Assembly (NCBI RefSeq): GCF_014838715.1
Contig: NZ_CP061947.1
Coordinates: 5,136,001 to 5,200,000, forward strand
Origin: Algoriphagus sp. Y33
GTDB taxonomy: Bacteria > Bacteroidota > Bacteroidia > Cytophagales > Cyclobacteriaceae
Direction of reading: 5' to 3'
DNA: 64,000 bases
The notes under the pieces are model-generated. The model was not told the DNA's origin. It ran no database searches and saw only the letters and a program-made list of their open reading frames with translations. Position numbers and translations under genes: made by a program. Of the stretch, positions 33,552-42,497 are shown in pieces; position 1 is the stretch's first letter, and every line of letters begins with the position of its first letter.

Positions 33552-33775
33552 TCAGACCTTAAAATTCAACTAATCAGTAAAATTACTTCAATTTCAGATG
33601 GGAAAATATTGGAGGAAATCAATACGCCGGTGGATTTAGAATCTGAGTTGGATACTGTGTATGAACTTTCACCTGAACAAAAAAACAGCGATTGAAAAAG
33701 GAAGAAAAGGTTTCTTCATCAGAAGACACTGATAAAATGCTTCATGAATAGACTGGACGCTATCTGAAAATGTAG
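33552..33775 (+). pseudogene. Decayed antitoxin of a RelE/ParE-type module
   Basis: The frame of base 33552 reads SDLKIQLISKITSISDGKI, then LEEINTPVDLESELDTVYEL and SPEQK, to a stop at 33693-33695. Moving one frame at an A7 run (33679-33685) continues TAIEKGRK; another shift gives VSSSEDTDKMLHE, an in-frame TAG (33749), then TGRYLKM and TAG at 33773. Together this follows small Bacteroidota antitoxins that end in a pattern like LSPEQK.AIEKGRKE...S.EE.DKEI..WL. The start codon is also gone. Clearly broken by two frameshifts and a stop. Confidence 0.6.
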
Positions 33776-33841
33776 ATAGATTCCATAAATTTTTGGAAAG
33801 ATCATAATTCCTCTGACATCTATAGTGCGAAATTAGAAATC
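33748..33841 (+). pseudogene. Truncated RelE/ParE-like toxin remnant
   Basis: Directly after the antitoxin remnant, IDWTLSEN (frame of 33748) and, after a shift, IDSINFWKDHNSSDIYSAKL (frame of 33776) resemble the N-terminal part of RelE/ParE toxins (YW..HN.SD.YS.KL). The similarity stops at the end of the response regulator gene, so most of the toxin has been lost. The call depends on pattern memory only. Confidence 0.45.
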
Positions 33842-33846
33842 ATTTT

Positions 33847-34497
33847 TCACCCTCCAATAATCCTGTTTTTCAAAGCCTTTTGTACGGCTTCCAACTTGCT
33901 GTGAACCCGTAATTTTCGGTAGATATTCTCAGTGTGTTTCCGAACGGTTTTAGGAGAAATAAATAAATTTTCCCCGATCTGATTATAATTCAGTCCTTTT
34001 GATGTCTGCTCCAAAATCTCGATTTCCCTTCTTGTCAGCTTTATATTTTCCGCAGGTTCGGAGAAATTAGGCGGGTTACGAAGTAGCTTAAGCGCTTTCA
34101 TCGCAACTGATGGAGTCATTGCAGCACCGCCCTCCATCGTATCCAATATCCCTTGATGAAGGGTTTTTGCATCTACCTCTTTCAGAAAATAGCCATTGGC
34201 ACCGGATTGAATGGCCTTGAAAATATACTCGTCGTCATCAAATACCGTAAGCATGATAGTCTTGATCTGTGGATACCGCTGCGAAAGCTGAGCTACCGTC
34301 TCTATCCCATTCATTTTGGGCATTTCTATGTCCATCAAGATCAGGTGAACATTAGAATCTTTTTCCAACTTCTCCATGAGTTCCAACCCATTATAGGCGG
34401 AGTACTTCACCTCCAGCTCATCAAAAAAAGAAAGCTTTTCCAAGATGGCCCTGAGTAAAAAACTGTTGTCTTCGGCAATTGCTATTTTTATTGACAT
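33847..34497 (-). CDS. NarL/LuxR-type response regulator
   Basis: A 216-residue two-domain regulator. The receiver (1-120) has acidic-pocket AEDN, the phospho-acceptor Asp in LILMDIEMPKMNG and the conserved Lys in YFLKEVD. The C-terminal GerE/LuxR HTH (LTRREIEILEQTSKGLNYNQIGENLFISPKTVRKHTENIYRKL) binds DNA. It lies 22 bases downstream of a sensor kinase gene on the same strand, so the pair forms a two-component system. Target genes are unknown. Confidence 0.94.
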   Translation of the reverse strand: MSIKIAIAEDNSFLLRAILEKLSFFDELEVKYSAYNGLELMEKLEKDSNVHLILMDIEMPKMNGIETVAQLSQRYPQIKTIMLTVFDDDEYIFKAIQSGANGYFLKEVDAKTLHQGILDTMEGGAAMTPSVAMKALKLLRNPPNFSEPAENIKLTRREIEILEQTSKGLNYNQIGENLFISPKTVRKHTENIYRKLRVHSKLEAVQKALKNRIIGG

Positions 34498-34519
34498 GAG
34501 TGTTGAGAGATTTAAGCAG

Positions 34520-36376
34520 CTAAAAGATACAAACTTGTGTGCCTTGCCCCAGTGATGACTGGATTTTCAAATCCCTTCCTATCCGTTCTGCACGGTTTTT
34601 CATATTTATAAGCCCGTTGCCAATACCTGCTTGGTCCATTCCTCTACCATTATCTTCTATACAAATACGGATGTGCCCATTCTGCCGGGAGAAGACAATT
34701 TTAATATGATCTGCTCCCGAATGCTTAATGGCATTATTCACCGCCTCCTGTGCCACTCGATAATAATTGACCCCCTCCATGGAGTTGAGCAGCAAGTCAT
34801 TTTGCAAGCCATCTTGCAGTTCAAGGTCAAACTCAATCTGTGGGCAAGCTTCTTTGGCTTTGACTATTAATCCTGCTAAACGAGCCTGCAAATCCCCAAG
34901 ACTGACACTATCCTTGTTCATCGCCCAGATTGTATCTCGAAGCTCATTCACTGTCTCGATAGTAAATGATGAAATCTGATCTATTTTCAAGGCCATTTTT
35001 TCCTTGCTCAATTTAAAGAATTTCAAGTTGTCCAATGAAGAAACTATAAAGGTCAATTGCGCACCAATATTGTCATGAAGATCTGAGGAAATTCTGTAAC
35101 GCTGCTCATGAAGCTGTTTTTGGGTTTCTTGCTCTGCATAGATCTTATGAAGTTTCGCTTCCTGCTCTAAGTGCCTGTTTTTAGTTTTCTGCCTGTAGTA
35201 AAAGAAAAAAGCCACTCCCAAAATAATGAGCAGGGAGACCACTAATAGCAAAATCTGGTTATTTCTGTTTTTCACCAATAGTTCATGCTCAATAAGTGCA
35301 GCTCTGGATTCAGCCAATTCACGTTCTTTCGTCTGAACCTGATACTTCGCTTCCAGTTCTCCTAGCATTTTCACTCGCTCCTCTTTGAAAATAGAGTCCT
35401 TGAGCGCAGAATATTGCTCTAGATAGTCCATCGCAACCGCTAGTTCTCCTCTGGCTTTGTGAAATAGGTATTGCTCCTCCAGGTAGTCCCGCATTTTCTC
35501 CATGGATTGACTCAGCTCCACATATTTATAGGCAGAATCCAGAAGGACTTCGGCATTTGAAAAGTCCCGAAGCTTGTAAGCAATCGTACCAAGATTGGTA
35601 TAATTTGCTGCTAAGCTATAGAAATCCTGATCTTTTCTGTTCAAGTTGACAGCCGTCAGTATCCAAGACTCCGCTTCCTTATATTTCTCCTGTTTCAGGA
35701 GAGTGTTCCCTATATTATTGAAGGTAAAAGTGATCCTGGTACTATCTAGCTTTTCTATATTTTCAAAAATTTTATAATGGTAAAAAAGGGCAGAATCCGG
35801 CTTATTCCAATCATCAAAATTGATCCCGATTGCATTCAATGAATAGGCGACAAAGGTAGGATTAGCTTTGCTAAAATGAGTCAGTAGATCATATGCTTTT
35901 TTCCCATATTCCACTCCCTTGGCATAGTCTTCCATGTCATGATAAACTACAGAAATATCCAAAAGCGCATAACCTATGTAATTACTATCCAGGCCGAAAG
36001 TAGCATTTTCAAGACCTTTTTGAGAGTACATCAAGGCCTGATCCCAATTACCGGAGTTGGCCTCAAGGCGATTTAAACGGATATAGCACAAACTGATCAG
36101 GTCATTACTAAGTGTAGGATCAAGAAGGGAAGCACTTTTAAGAAAAGTTTCGTGTGCAAGCGCATTTTCATAATTCCGGTTGTATCTCTCCCCAACAAAA
36201 AAATAATAAACTCCACTATCATTGGGCGTTTGCAGATTCTCTTTTTCAAGCTCAAAAATAATGTCTACTGAATCAGGATTTGCATACGTTCTCCCAAGTC
36301 TTTTTCTCAGGTCTTGGGAAAAAGAAACGAAAGAGATAAGAGTGAAAACTAGACTCAAGGAGAGAAGTCTTTGCAT
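34520..36376 (-). CDS. TPR-containing sensor histidine kinase
   Basis: A 618-residue kinase. A signal-like N-terminus (LLSLSLVFTLISFVSFSQ) is followed by a periplasmic array of TPR-type helical repeats (about 40-330), a coiled coil (KERELAESRAALIEHELL), one transmembrane helix (ILLLVVSLLIILGVAFFFYY), HisKA_3 (RISSDLHDNIGAQLTFI, phospho-His) and HATPase (EAVNNAIKHS N-box, EDNGRGMD G1 box, GNGLINMKNRAERIG). This is the common Bacteroidota TPR-kinase design partnered with a NarL-type regulator, encoded just downstream. The signal sensed is unknown. Confidence 0.93.
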   Translation of the reverse strand: MQRLLSLSLVFTLISFVSFSQDLRKRLGRTYANPDSVDIIFELEKENLQTPNDSGVYYFFVGERYNRNYENALAHETFLKSASLLDPTLSNDLISLCYIRLNRLEANSGNWDQALMYSQKGLENATFGLDSNYIGYALLDISVVYHDMEDYAKGVEYGKKAYDLLTHFSKANPTFVAYSLNAIGINFDDWNKPDSALFYHYKIFENIEKLDSTRITFTFNNIGNTLLKQEKYKEAESWILTAVNLNRKDQDFYSLAANYTNLGTIAYKLRDFSNAEVLLDSAYKYVELSQSMEKMRDYLEEQYLFHKARGELAVAMDYLEQYSALKDSIFKEERVKMLGELEAKYQVQTKERELAESRAALIEHELLVKNRNNQILLLVVSLLIILGVAFFFYYRQKTKNRHLEQEAKLHKIYAEQETQKQLHEQRYRISSDLHDNIGAQLTFIVSSLDNLKFFKLSKEKMALKIDQISSFTIETVNELRDTIWAMNKDSVSLGDLQARLAGLIVKAKEACPQIEFDLELQDGLQNDLLLNSMEGVNYYRVAQEAVNNAIKHSGADHIKIVFSRQNGHIRICIEDNGRGMDQAGIGNGLINMKNRAERIGRDLKIQSSLGQGTQVCIF

Positions 36377-36403
36377 TTACCTGAAGTTATGGCTAGGAAA
36401 ATA

Positions 36404-36443
36404 CAAAAAAATGCCGCTAGTTATCAATAGTCAAACGGCATTT
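36404..36443 (-). terminator. Terminator of the S1/P1 nuclease gene
   Basis: AAATGCCG and CGGCATTT pair around a 19-base loop; on the minus strand a run of seven T residues follows, between the nuclease stop and the upstream end of the kinase gene. Confidence 0.8.
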
Positions 36444-36460
36444 ACCAAATTTTTTCTTGT

Positions 36461-37228
36461 TTATCTATAAATTTCCTCTAGAATCTGTGCCAGTCTAACA
36501 CTGGCGGCAATTAATCTTTCCTCTAAAAGCGGGGTACTTTCATAGCCATATGCGTAAGATATTTTCCTGTTTTCCGGTAACTTATATACTGTTGGTCTTG
36601 CTGCCACCGCCTCTTCCAGCCAGTCCTGCATAGTGCCCGCACGGTACTTTGAGATTATCTTCTTGTTTACCCTTCTCGAAAGTTCATCTCCAATTTCAGA
36701 ATAACTCATCCCTTTCCCGTCAAGTATTCCGCTGTCCCATACCGCGTGGAGATTGGTAGTTTTGCCAAAATACTCGAGCTTCACATCATTGCCTCCCTTA
36801 TCTTCACCCGTTCCTACGTGCAGCGGCTGATGGATATCCTCTACCATATGGATGAGCATTTTTAGCAGTTCTGCTTCTTTCCGGGGCTCAAGATCCCCAG
36901 CTTTCAGCTCGCTTTTGATGCGGTTGATTTCAGCAAAGATATTTCCTCCTTTTTCCTGAATGGACTCATCATATTCTCCGGTTTTGCTGGTCATATAATG
37001 CCATGAATAAGCATAATCATATGCATGGTCCGATTTGATATCATCCATCCAAGTTCCACTTCTAGCGATAGACATCGGGTAAAGTACGCTCTCTACCTTT
37101 TTTCGCACAGACTTTTTTAACTGCTTATCAGCCATATAGCCTATCAAATAGTGTCCTAGCTGACCCCAAGCGAATGTTTGGGTAACAAGTAGAAAAGCAA
37201 AAACTGAAGTAGAAAGGAGTTTTTTCAT
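36461..37228 (-). CDS. Secreted S1/P1 family nuclease
   Basis: A 255-residue zinc-dependent nuclease cleaving single-stranded nucleic acids and 3'-nucleotides. The signal peptide ends TQTFA, giving a mature protein that begins WGQLGH, and the N-terminal Trp is itself a zinc ligand in this family. Further ligand motifs are WMDDIKSDH, SWHYM, MLIHMVEDIHQPLHVG and NLHAVWDSG. It is a likely nutrient-phosphate or nucleotide scavenger at the cell surface or outside. It is transcribed with its own terminator. Confidence 0.94.
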   Translation of the reverse strand: MKKLLSTSVFAFLLVTQTFAWGQLGHYLIGYMADKQLKKSVRKKVESVLYPMSIARSGTWMDDIKSDHAYDYAYSWHYMTSKTGEYDESIQEKGGNIFAEINRIKSELKAGDLEPRKEAELLKMLIHMVEDIHQPLHVGTGEDKGGNDVKLEYFGKTTNLHAVWDSGILDGKGMSYSEIGDELSRRVNKKIISKYRAGTMQDWLEEAVAARPTVYKLPENRKISYAYGYESTPLLEERLIAASVRLAQILEEIYR

Positions 37229-37292
37229 CGTAGAGAGGGTCTAATAAAGTGGGAATTTACTCGAAAAGAACTGAAGGGAAGTTAAGGTAAGT

Positions 37293-38483
37293 TTATGCTT
37301 TTTCGAGTTCGGACACGGCCAAGAATGCCATTAGTCCCGCTCCAACTTCCAACGCATCTTCATCAATATCAAAAGTAGGCGTATGAACTCCTGAGGTAAT
37401 TCCTTTGGCTTCATTTCTTGTACCCAATCTGTAGAAACAGCCTGCAACTTCCTGAGAATAAAAAGCAAAATCCTCTGCTGCCATCCAAATATCCAGATCG
37501 AGAACATTCTCTTCTCCTAGATAGGCTATGGCTGCCTGATGGGATCGTTCAGTCAGTTCTGGGTCATTTTTCAAAAATGGGTATCCTTTTTTGATCTCAA
37601 AATCCACTTCTCCACCCATTCCTTCTACTATTCCTTTAGCAATTGAAAGCATTTTTTCATGTGCTTTTGCTCTCCAACCTTCGTCTAACGTGCGGAATGT
37701 ACCTTGTATCTTCACTTCATTAGGAATTACATTGGTAGCTCCCAATGCCTCCACTCTTCCAAAGGAAAGTACAGAAGGAATCTTGGGACTGGCAGCTCTA
37801 CTGACCACCTGCTGCAAAGCCACAATCATATGGGATGCGATCAAAACAGGATCAATCAATGTCTCAGGCATAGCCGCATGACCGCCTTTACCTTTTACTG
37901 TCACGTAGAGTTCATCAGCACTGGCCATGTAGATTCCGGGACGGAAGCCTACTTTGCCCACTTCTATAAAAGGCATTACATGCTGACCAATAATTCCGTT
38001 TGGTCTTGGGTTTTCCAGCACTTTATCCGCAATCATCAAAGACGCGCCACCGGGAGCCACTTCCTCCCCAGGTTGAAAAATTAGCTTGATGGTCCCTTCG
38101 AAGTCATTCTTGACTTCATTTAATATTTTGGCCGCTCCAAGTAGAGATGCAGTATGCGCGTCATGTCCACAGGCATGCATCACACCCGGATTTTTGGATT
38201 TATAGGAAACCTCATTTGCCTCAATGATTGGCAATGCGTCCATATCTGCCCGAAGTGCCACCACTCGCTTCCCGGGATTCTTGCCCTCAATCAAAGCTGA
38301 CCAGCCTGTGTCTGCCTTGGATTCAATGGTCGTAATTCCTATTTCTTGTAATTTTTCCTTTACAAATTTCGATGTATTGTACTCTTGGAAAGAAAGTTCG
38401 GGATTTGCATGAAGATGGCGTCGATTTGCAATTACTTCTTCCTTATAATCCTTAGCCAGAGATTTAATTTTTTCCTTCAGCAT
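37293..38483 (-). CDS. M20 family amidohydrolase
   Basis: A 396-residue metal-dependent amidohydrolase of the IAA-amino acid hydrolase/aminoacylase type (M20D). Metal-site and catalytic motifs: RADMDALPI, HACGHDAHTASLLGAAK, FQPGEEVAPGGASLMI and AEDFAFYSQEV. The inserted dimerisation domain (YVTVKGKGGHAAMP onward) is complete. It begins one base after the stop of the SPOR lipoprotein gene, suggesting co-transcription with secA and that gene. No signal peptide is seen, so it acts in the cytoplasm; the acyl-amino acid substrate is unknown. Confidence 0.9.
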   Translation of the reverse strand: MLKEKIKSLAKDYKEEVIANRRHLHANPELSFQEYNTSKFVKEKLQEIGITTIESKADTGWSALIEGKNPGKRVVALRADMDALPIIEANEVSYKSKNPGVMHACGHDAHTASLLGAAKILNEVKNDFEGTIKLIFQPGEEVAPGGASLMIADKVLENPRPNGIIGQHVMPFIEVGKVGFRPGIYMASADELYVTVKGKGGHAAMPETLIDPVLIASHMIVALQQVVSRAASPKIPSVLSFGRVEALGATNVIPNEVKIQGTFRTLDEGWRAKAHEKMLSIAKGIVEGMGGEVDFEIKKGYPFLKNDPELTERSHQAAIAYLGEENVLDLDIWMAAEDFAFYSQEVAGCFYRLGTRNEAKGITSGVHTPTFDIDEDALEVGAGLMAFLAVSELEKA

Positions 38484-38484
38484 C

Positions 38485-39009
38485 TTATTGGTTGGGTTCT
38501 TTTTGAGTCTTGAAATCTTCCCGTTGAAACCTATCTTGAATTATTCGCGCTGTAGGGAATTGTGTTTTTACTTCGGCAAAGCTTTTTTGAGCTTCTATTT
38601 TATGTACAAATCTTCCAATCTTCACAAGATATCTTGGCTGCTGGTATTGCATCTCCGGTATAAGATCAGGAAAATTCATGGTTATATCATTGCGTGTTTT
38701 GAATGCTTTATCCCGGTCTACTCCCGAATAAACCAAAACTGAATATCCGCTAAAATATGGCTCAGACTTATTCTTACTGATTAAACTTGCCTGAAGCTGA
38801 TCCAACTCATCATCAATCGCTCCGGTGGATTCAGAAGATCCAACAGATGATTTTGAATTCATCTGCGCACGATAATCAGGATATAGAGGAAGAGATGGAT
38901 TCAAATTTTCCTGATAGTTTGCATAGTTTGAGGCAGAACTAGAGGCCTTGCGAGAAGTCTTACACCCCACCAATATAACTACAAATCCTAAAATCCAGAA
39001 AATTCTCAT
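38485..39009 (-). CDS. SPOR-domain-like lipoprotein
   Basis: From ATG 39007-39009, 174 residues: a signal peptide with lipobox (FVVILVGCKTSR), a Ser/Asn-rich linker, then a C-terminal domain (SGYSVLVYSGVDRDKAFKTR... RYLVKIGRFVHKIEAQKSF...) with the strand-helix pattern of SPOR domains that bind denuded peptidoglycan at division sites. Upstream in-frame TTG codons would overlap secA and are not needed. The gene follows secA by a few bases and precedes the M20 gene by one base. Confidence 0.75.
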   Translation of the reverse strand: MRIFWILGFVVILVGCKTSRKASSSASNYANYQENLNPSLPLYPDYRAQMNSKSSVGSSESTGAIDDELDQLQASLISKNKSEPYFSGYSVLVYSGVDRDKAFKTRNDITMNFPDLIPEMQYQQPRYLVKIGRFVHKIEAQKSFAEVKTQFPTARIIQDRFQREDFKTQKEPNQ

Positions 39010-39016
39010 GTTTAGC

Positions 39017-42000
39017 TTAGTTATCAATGATTACACATTTTCCTTCCTGCACATCCTGTTCCACACTTTTGTATTTCACATCATTTTTAGTGGTTCCATT
39101 CGTGTATTGGACAGAAACTTTGTCATTTCTTCCGTACACCTTATCAGATTTTCTAGGTGCCACTACCTGTGGGGCAGGTCTTCCGGCGTTGGAAGCTGCT
39201 ACTGCCGCACGGTTAGCACCGGGATTTAACGTACTATCTACATCAGCCTTAGAAGCCTGTACTTGAGGCTCCGGGCTCCGCTGAGGAGCAGCAGCATGTA
39301 CCTGATTCGGATCTTGTTTAGGCAAATCTGCGCGTGTCAAGAAAGTGGTCATGTCTTCATTAAGCTTGCCGATAAAACGCTTAAACATTTCAAACGCTTC
39401 AAACTTATAGATCAAAAGTGGATCTTTTTGCTCATAAACGGCATTTTGCACCGACTGCTTCAAGTCATCCATATCTCTCAGATGCTCTTTCCAGTTCTGG
39501 TCAATGATAGCCAGCGATACATTTTTCTCGATTGCTCTCACTAATTCTCTGCCTTCAGAGTTAACCGTCTCTTCTAGATTCACCACCACCCCGATTTGCT
39601 TAACTCCATCGGAAATAGGAACCATGATATCCTTCACAGTAGCACCTCTTTCATCTTGAACCCGCTTGAAGATCGGAAACGCCGTATTCATCATCACTTC
39701 ACTTTTCTTCTGATAGGTTTCAAAAGCAACTGTATAAAGCTCTTGGGTCAATTGCCCTGCGTCTTTAGATTTCAGATCGCTTTCCGTTATGTTATAATCC
39801 ACACCCAACGTAGTGAATACATTCATTCTGAAATCCTCCGAATCAGCATTGGATTTACCCATATCTACCAAGCTTTCGCAGACATCATAGAGAATATTCA
39901 GGATATCCAGTTCCAGTCTTTCTCCTTTCAGCGCATTTCTTCTTCTCTTATACACTACTTCACGCTGCGAGTTCATCACATCATCGTACTCAAGCAGTCT
40001 CTTTCTTGTGCCGAAGTTATTTTCCTCCACTTTGCGCTGGGCTCGCTCTATAGACTTGGATATCATGCTATGCTGGATCACCTCACCTTCTTCAAGACCC
40101 ATTCTATCCATCAATTTGGCGATACGGTCAGACCCGAAAAGGCGCATTAAGCTATCTTCCAAGGAAACGAAAAACTGCGAAGATCCCACGTCCCCCTGAC
40201 GACCCGATCTACCTCGGAGCTGTCTATCCACACGACGGGATTCATGACGCTCGGTGCCTATGATTGCCAATCCTCCTGCTTTTCTGGCCTCAGGAGTCAG
40301 CTTAATATCTGTCCCACGACCAGCCATATTGGTTGCAATTGTAACCGTACCTGCTTGACCGGCAATAGCCACTACATCCGCTTCCTTAGCATGCTGCTTC
40401 GCATTCAATACCTGATGGGGGATTTTCTTCAAAGTCAGCATTCTGCTGAGTACTTCCGATATTTCTACCGAAGTAGTACCCACCAACACAGGTCTCCCTG
40501 CAGCGACCAATTCATTGATCTCATCGCCTACTGCATTGAATTTCTCACGGACAGTTTTATAAACTTTATCGTCACGGTCTGCTCTGATAATCGGCTTGTT
40601 GGTAGGGATAACCACCACGTCCAATTTGTAGATTTCCCAGAATTCTCCCGCTTCAGTCTCCGCCGTACCGGTCATCCCCGCCAGCTTGTGATACATTCTG
40701 AAATAGTTCTGTAGCGTAATCGTAGCATACGTTTGGGTAGCGTCTTCCACTTTCACATTTTCCTTCGCCTCAATAGCCTGATGCAATCCGTCAGAGTATC
40801 GTCGCCCTTCCATCACACGGCCAGTCTGCTCATCTACAATTTTCACTTTACCGTCCACCAAAATATACTCCGTGTCCCGCTCAAACATACAATACGCCTT
40901 GAGTAATTGGTTTACGGTGTGAATCCGTTGCGCTTTTATGCTGTAGTCTTTGATTGCTTCTTCTTTACGGACAAGCTTTTCTGTATCCGTAATTCCTTCT
41001 TCCTTCTCCAAATCGGCAATCACTACCCCTATATCAGGAAGAATAAAGAATTCTGTATTTTCATTCTTGGTAGTCATTGTCTCTATCCCACGATCGGTCA
41101 GGTCGACTACGTTTGTTTTTTCATCTATGGTAAACAATAGCGGCTCATCTGCTTCAGGCATCTGGCGCTTATTGTCCTGCAAGTAATAATTTTCTGTCTT
41201 CTGAAGAATCACGCGGATTCCCGGTTCAGAAAGGTATTTAATCAATGGCTTGTACTTAGGCATTCCCCTGAATGCGCGGAAAAGCGCCAAACCGCCTTCT
41301 TTTTCATTGCCATCGGCAATCATTTTCTTGGCTGAACTCAAGAAGCCCTGCACCAGCTTGCGCTGCTCATCTACCAGCGTAGAAACTCTCGGCTTCATGT
41401 CATCAAACTCATGTACATCGCCTTTTGGTACCGGTCCGGATATAATCAATGGGGTTCTTGCATCATCAATAAGTACAGAATCGACCTCATCAATCATTGC
41501 GAAGTGATGCTTGCCCTGAACAAGATCCCCAGCCTCACGGGCCATGTTGTCTCTTAGGTAGTCAAAGCCAAATTCGTTATTGGTACCATACACAATATCC
41601 GATCTATAGGCTTTCTTGCGTCCGGCTGAGTTAGGAGTATATTTATCTATACAATCCACGCTTAAACCATGGAATTCAAAAAGTGGCGCATTCCATTCAG
41701 AGTCACGCTTGGCCAAGTAATCATTCACTGTTACGATATGAACTCCACGTCCGGCAAGTGCATTAAGGTAAGCGGGTAGGGTAGAAACCAGCGTTTTACC
41801 TTCACCTGTCGCCATTTCGGCAATTTTCCCTTTATGAAGAACCATCCCACCGATCAACTGCACATCGTAGTGAACCATATCCCACACCACCTCAGTGCCT
41901 GCTGCCATCCATTTGTTATGCCAAATTGCATCATCTCCCTGAATCTCCACATTCTGCTTGCCTGCAGAGAGTTCACGGTCACGATCAGTAGCCTTCACAA

Positions 42001-42397
42001 CCAGCTTTCCATTTTCTTTAAAGCGCCTTGCCGTTTCCTTCACTACTGCAAAAGCCTGCGGCAAAACTTTCTCCAAAACTATTTCCAGCGCTTGATTTCG
42101 ATCCTTTTCGATCTGATCTATTTGATTGAAAAGCTGATCTTTTTCATGAATAGCTTTCACAGGCAACTCATCTACCTTTGATCTGATCGTGCTGATCTTG
42201 TCATCATATTCCTTCAGATGCGCATTGATTTCAGCTTTGATTTCTTCGGTTTTGCCCCGCAATTGATCATCGCTGAGGCTCTTTAATCCGGAAAAAACCT
42301 CATTGATCTTTGCTACGATCGGAAGAAGTTCCTTGATATCTCTGTCGGACTTGGTTCCAAATACTTTTGCAAGTCCTTTTGCTATAATATCTAACAT
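39017..42397 (-). CDS. secA: Preprotein translocase ATPase SecA
   Basis: Motor of the Sec pathway, 1126 residues, the enlarged size usual in Bacteroidota. Visible are the N-terminal LAKVFGTKSDRDIKELLPIV, Walker A MATGEGKTLV, Walker B MIDEVDSVLIDDARTPLIIS, the preprotein-binding region, and the second helicase lobe with TNMAGRGTDIKL and RQLRGRSGRQGD. The C-terminal tail is unusual in wording: in place of the CxCxSG...CH zinc motif it has GRNDKVSVQYTNGTTKNDVK and ends CVIIDN. It heads a unit with the SPOR lipoprotein and M20 genes. Confidence 0.97.
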   Translation of the reverse strand: MLDIIAKGLAKVFGTKSDRDIKELLPIVAKINEVFSGLKSLSDDQLRGKTEEIKAEINAHLKEYDDKISTIRSKVDELPVKAIHEKDQLFNQIDQIEKDRNQALEIVLEKVLPQAFAVVKETARRFKENGKLVVKATDRDRELSAGKQNVEIQGDDAIWHNKWMAAGTEVVWDMVHYDVQLIGGMVLHKGKIAEMATGEGKTLVSTLPAYLNALAGRGVHIVTVNDYLAKRDSEWNAPLFEFHGLSVDCIDKYTPNSAGRKKAYRSDIVYGTNNEFGFDYLRDNMAREAGDLVQGKHHFAMIDEVDSVLIDDARTPLIISGPVPKGDVHEFDDMKPRVSTLVDEQRKLVQGFLSSAKKMIADGNEKEGGLALFRAFRGMPKYKPLIKYLSEPGIRVILQKTENYYLQDNKRQMPEADEPLLFTIDEKTNVVDLTDRGIETMTTKNENTEFFILPDIGVVIADLEKEEGITDTEKLVRKEEAIKDYSIKAQRIHTVNQLLKAYCMFERDTEYILVDGKVKIVDEQTGRVMEGRRYSDGLHQAIEAKENVKVEDATQTYATITLQNYFRMYHKLAGMTGTAETEAGEFWEIYKLDVVVIPTNKPIIRADRDDKVYKTVREKFNAVGDEINELVAAGRPVLVGTTSVEISEVLSRMLTLKKIPHQVLNAKQHAKEADVVAIAGQAGTVTIATNMAGRGTDIKLTPEARKAGGLAIIGTERHESRRVDRQLRGRSGRQGDVGSSQFFVSLEDSLMRLFGSDRIAKLMDRMGLEEGEVIQHSMISKSIERAQRKVEENNFGTRKRLLEYDDVMNSQREVVYKRRRNALKGERLELDILNILYDVCESLVDMGKSNADSEDFRMNVFTTLGVDYNITESDLKSKDAGQLTQELYTVAFETYQKKSEVMMNTAFPIFKRVQDERGATVKDIMVPISDGVKQIGVVVNLEETVNSEGRELVRAIEKNVSLAIIDQNWKEHLRDMDDLKQSVQNAVYEQKDPLLIYKFEAFEMFKRFIGKLNEDMTTFLTRADLPKQDPNQVHAAAPQRSPEPQVQASKADVDSTLNPGANRAAVAASNAGRPAPQVVAPRKSDKVYGRNDKVSVQYTNGTTKNDVKYKSVEQDVQEGKCVIIDN

Positions 42398-42461
42398 GCT
42401 AGCTTATTGTGATTCTCTATTAGGACTTCAAAATTAAGCCCTTTTTGTTATAATTGATAAT

Positions 42462-42486
42462 AAAACAGGTTCTTGGAAGAAGAACT
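42462..42486 (-). terminator. Weak terminator of dapF
   Basis: GTTCTT (42469-42474) and AAGAAC (42480-42485) pair around a five-base loop, followed on the minus strand by CTGTTTTATT. The stem is short and the T-run imperfect. Confidence 0.4.
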
Positions 42487-42497
42487 CCAATGACTGG

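Noticed and set aside
39596..40150. 184-codon plus-strand frame inside secA
   Set aside because: Fully antisense to secA, with no domain or start signal; a long shadow frame only.
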